NCBI GenBank assembly: GCA_016206675.1
Contig: JACQRD010000015.1
Coordinates: 1 to 21,026, forward strand
DNA from: Candidatus Omnitrophota bacterium
GTDB lineage: Bacteria > Omnitrophota > Gorgyraeia > Aquiviventales > Aquiviventaceae
Length of the DNA: 21,026 nt
Direction of reading: 5' to 3'
Part shown: positions 20,969 to 21,026 of the stretch, one piece after another
Numbering within the stretch: position 1 is the stretch's first letter
Layout of the letters: each line of letters opens with the position of its first letter
The notes under the pieces: model-generated
Told to the model about the DNA's origin: nothing
Databases searched by the model: none
Seen by the model: the letters and a program-made list of their open reading frames with translations, nothing else
Translations under genes and position numbers: made by a program

Positions 20969-21026
20969 TGGTGGAGCAGAGGGGGATCGAACCCCTGGCC
21001 TCGACAGTGCGATTGTCGCGCTCTCC
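20969..21026 (-). tRNA. tRNA-Ala(CGC), 5' part outside the window
   Basis: On the minus strand the 3' 58 bases of a tRNA are present. They comprise a D-arm end GGAGAGCGC, an anticodon stem CGACA/TGTCG with 7-base loop ATCGCAC (anticodon CGC), an AGGCC variable loop, and a T-arm AGGGG-TTCGATC-CCCCT. The acceptor 3' strand is CTGCTCC, with discriminator A and an encoded CCA. T70 is compatible with the G3:U70 identity pair of tRNA-Ala, but base 3 is beyond the window. It reads GCG codons, useful in this GC-rich genome. Confidence 0.9.

Overview
The window is a dense, GC-rich bacterial chromosome segment. Every gene I can support lies on the minus strand, so the reading order is from the right end to the left end. 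In transcription order it holds: the 3' part of a tRNA-Ala(CGC); rsmE; a polytopic membrane protein; rng (RNase E/G); a three-gene glycosyltransferase cluster (GT-C-like protein with TPRs, GT2, PMT-like GT-C); rplU-rpmA-obgE-proB-proA-nadD; a CorA channel; a CNNM/CBS protein; a DUF5679-like mini zinc ribbon; rsfS; argS; a very short mfd; and a SurA-like periplasmic chaperone.

The order rng / rplU-rpmA-obgE-proBA-nadD-rsfS-argS is a conserved ribosome, GTPase, proline and NAD neighbourhood found in several Gram-negative phyla. The SurA-type protein with a signal peptide implies an outer membrane. I cannot fix the phylum from sequence alone. An uncultured Omnitrophota-, Elusimicrobiota- or Nitrospirota-like lineage would fit, at low confidence. 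Most genes overlap by 1-10 bases or sit a few bases apart. Three sigma70-like promoters are visible: before rng, before rplU, and before the mini zinc ribbon/rsfS. The first two overlap the stop codon of the preceding gene.

The most unusual content is non-coding. Five long imperfect hairpins built of tandem 7-base units lie 4-13 bases after the stop codons of obgE, proB, proA, argS and surA. They use three different heptamer families (AGCANAC, CCAANNN, AACCNNN as written) with the same architecture: head-to-tail heptads in one arm, inverted heptads in the other, and a CAGT at the apex. Their constant bases pair, while the variable base or bases of nearly every heptad do not, giving a helix interrupted every 7 bases. 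One array is translated as the N-terminus of ProB, and another contains the first codon of the shortened Mfd. Because 7 is not a multiple of 3, changes in copy number could switch reading frames.

Other structured DNA includes a 175-base hairpin with about 56 base pairs at 5482-5656, and a palindrome-rich cassette beside the tRNA-Ala gene, bounded by copies of that tRNA's 3' end. The obgE leader also has mutually exclusive pairings. No CRISPR array, transposase, phage gene or known defence system is visible.
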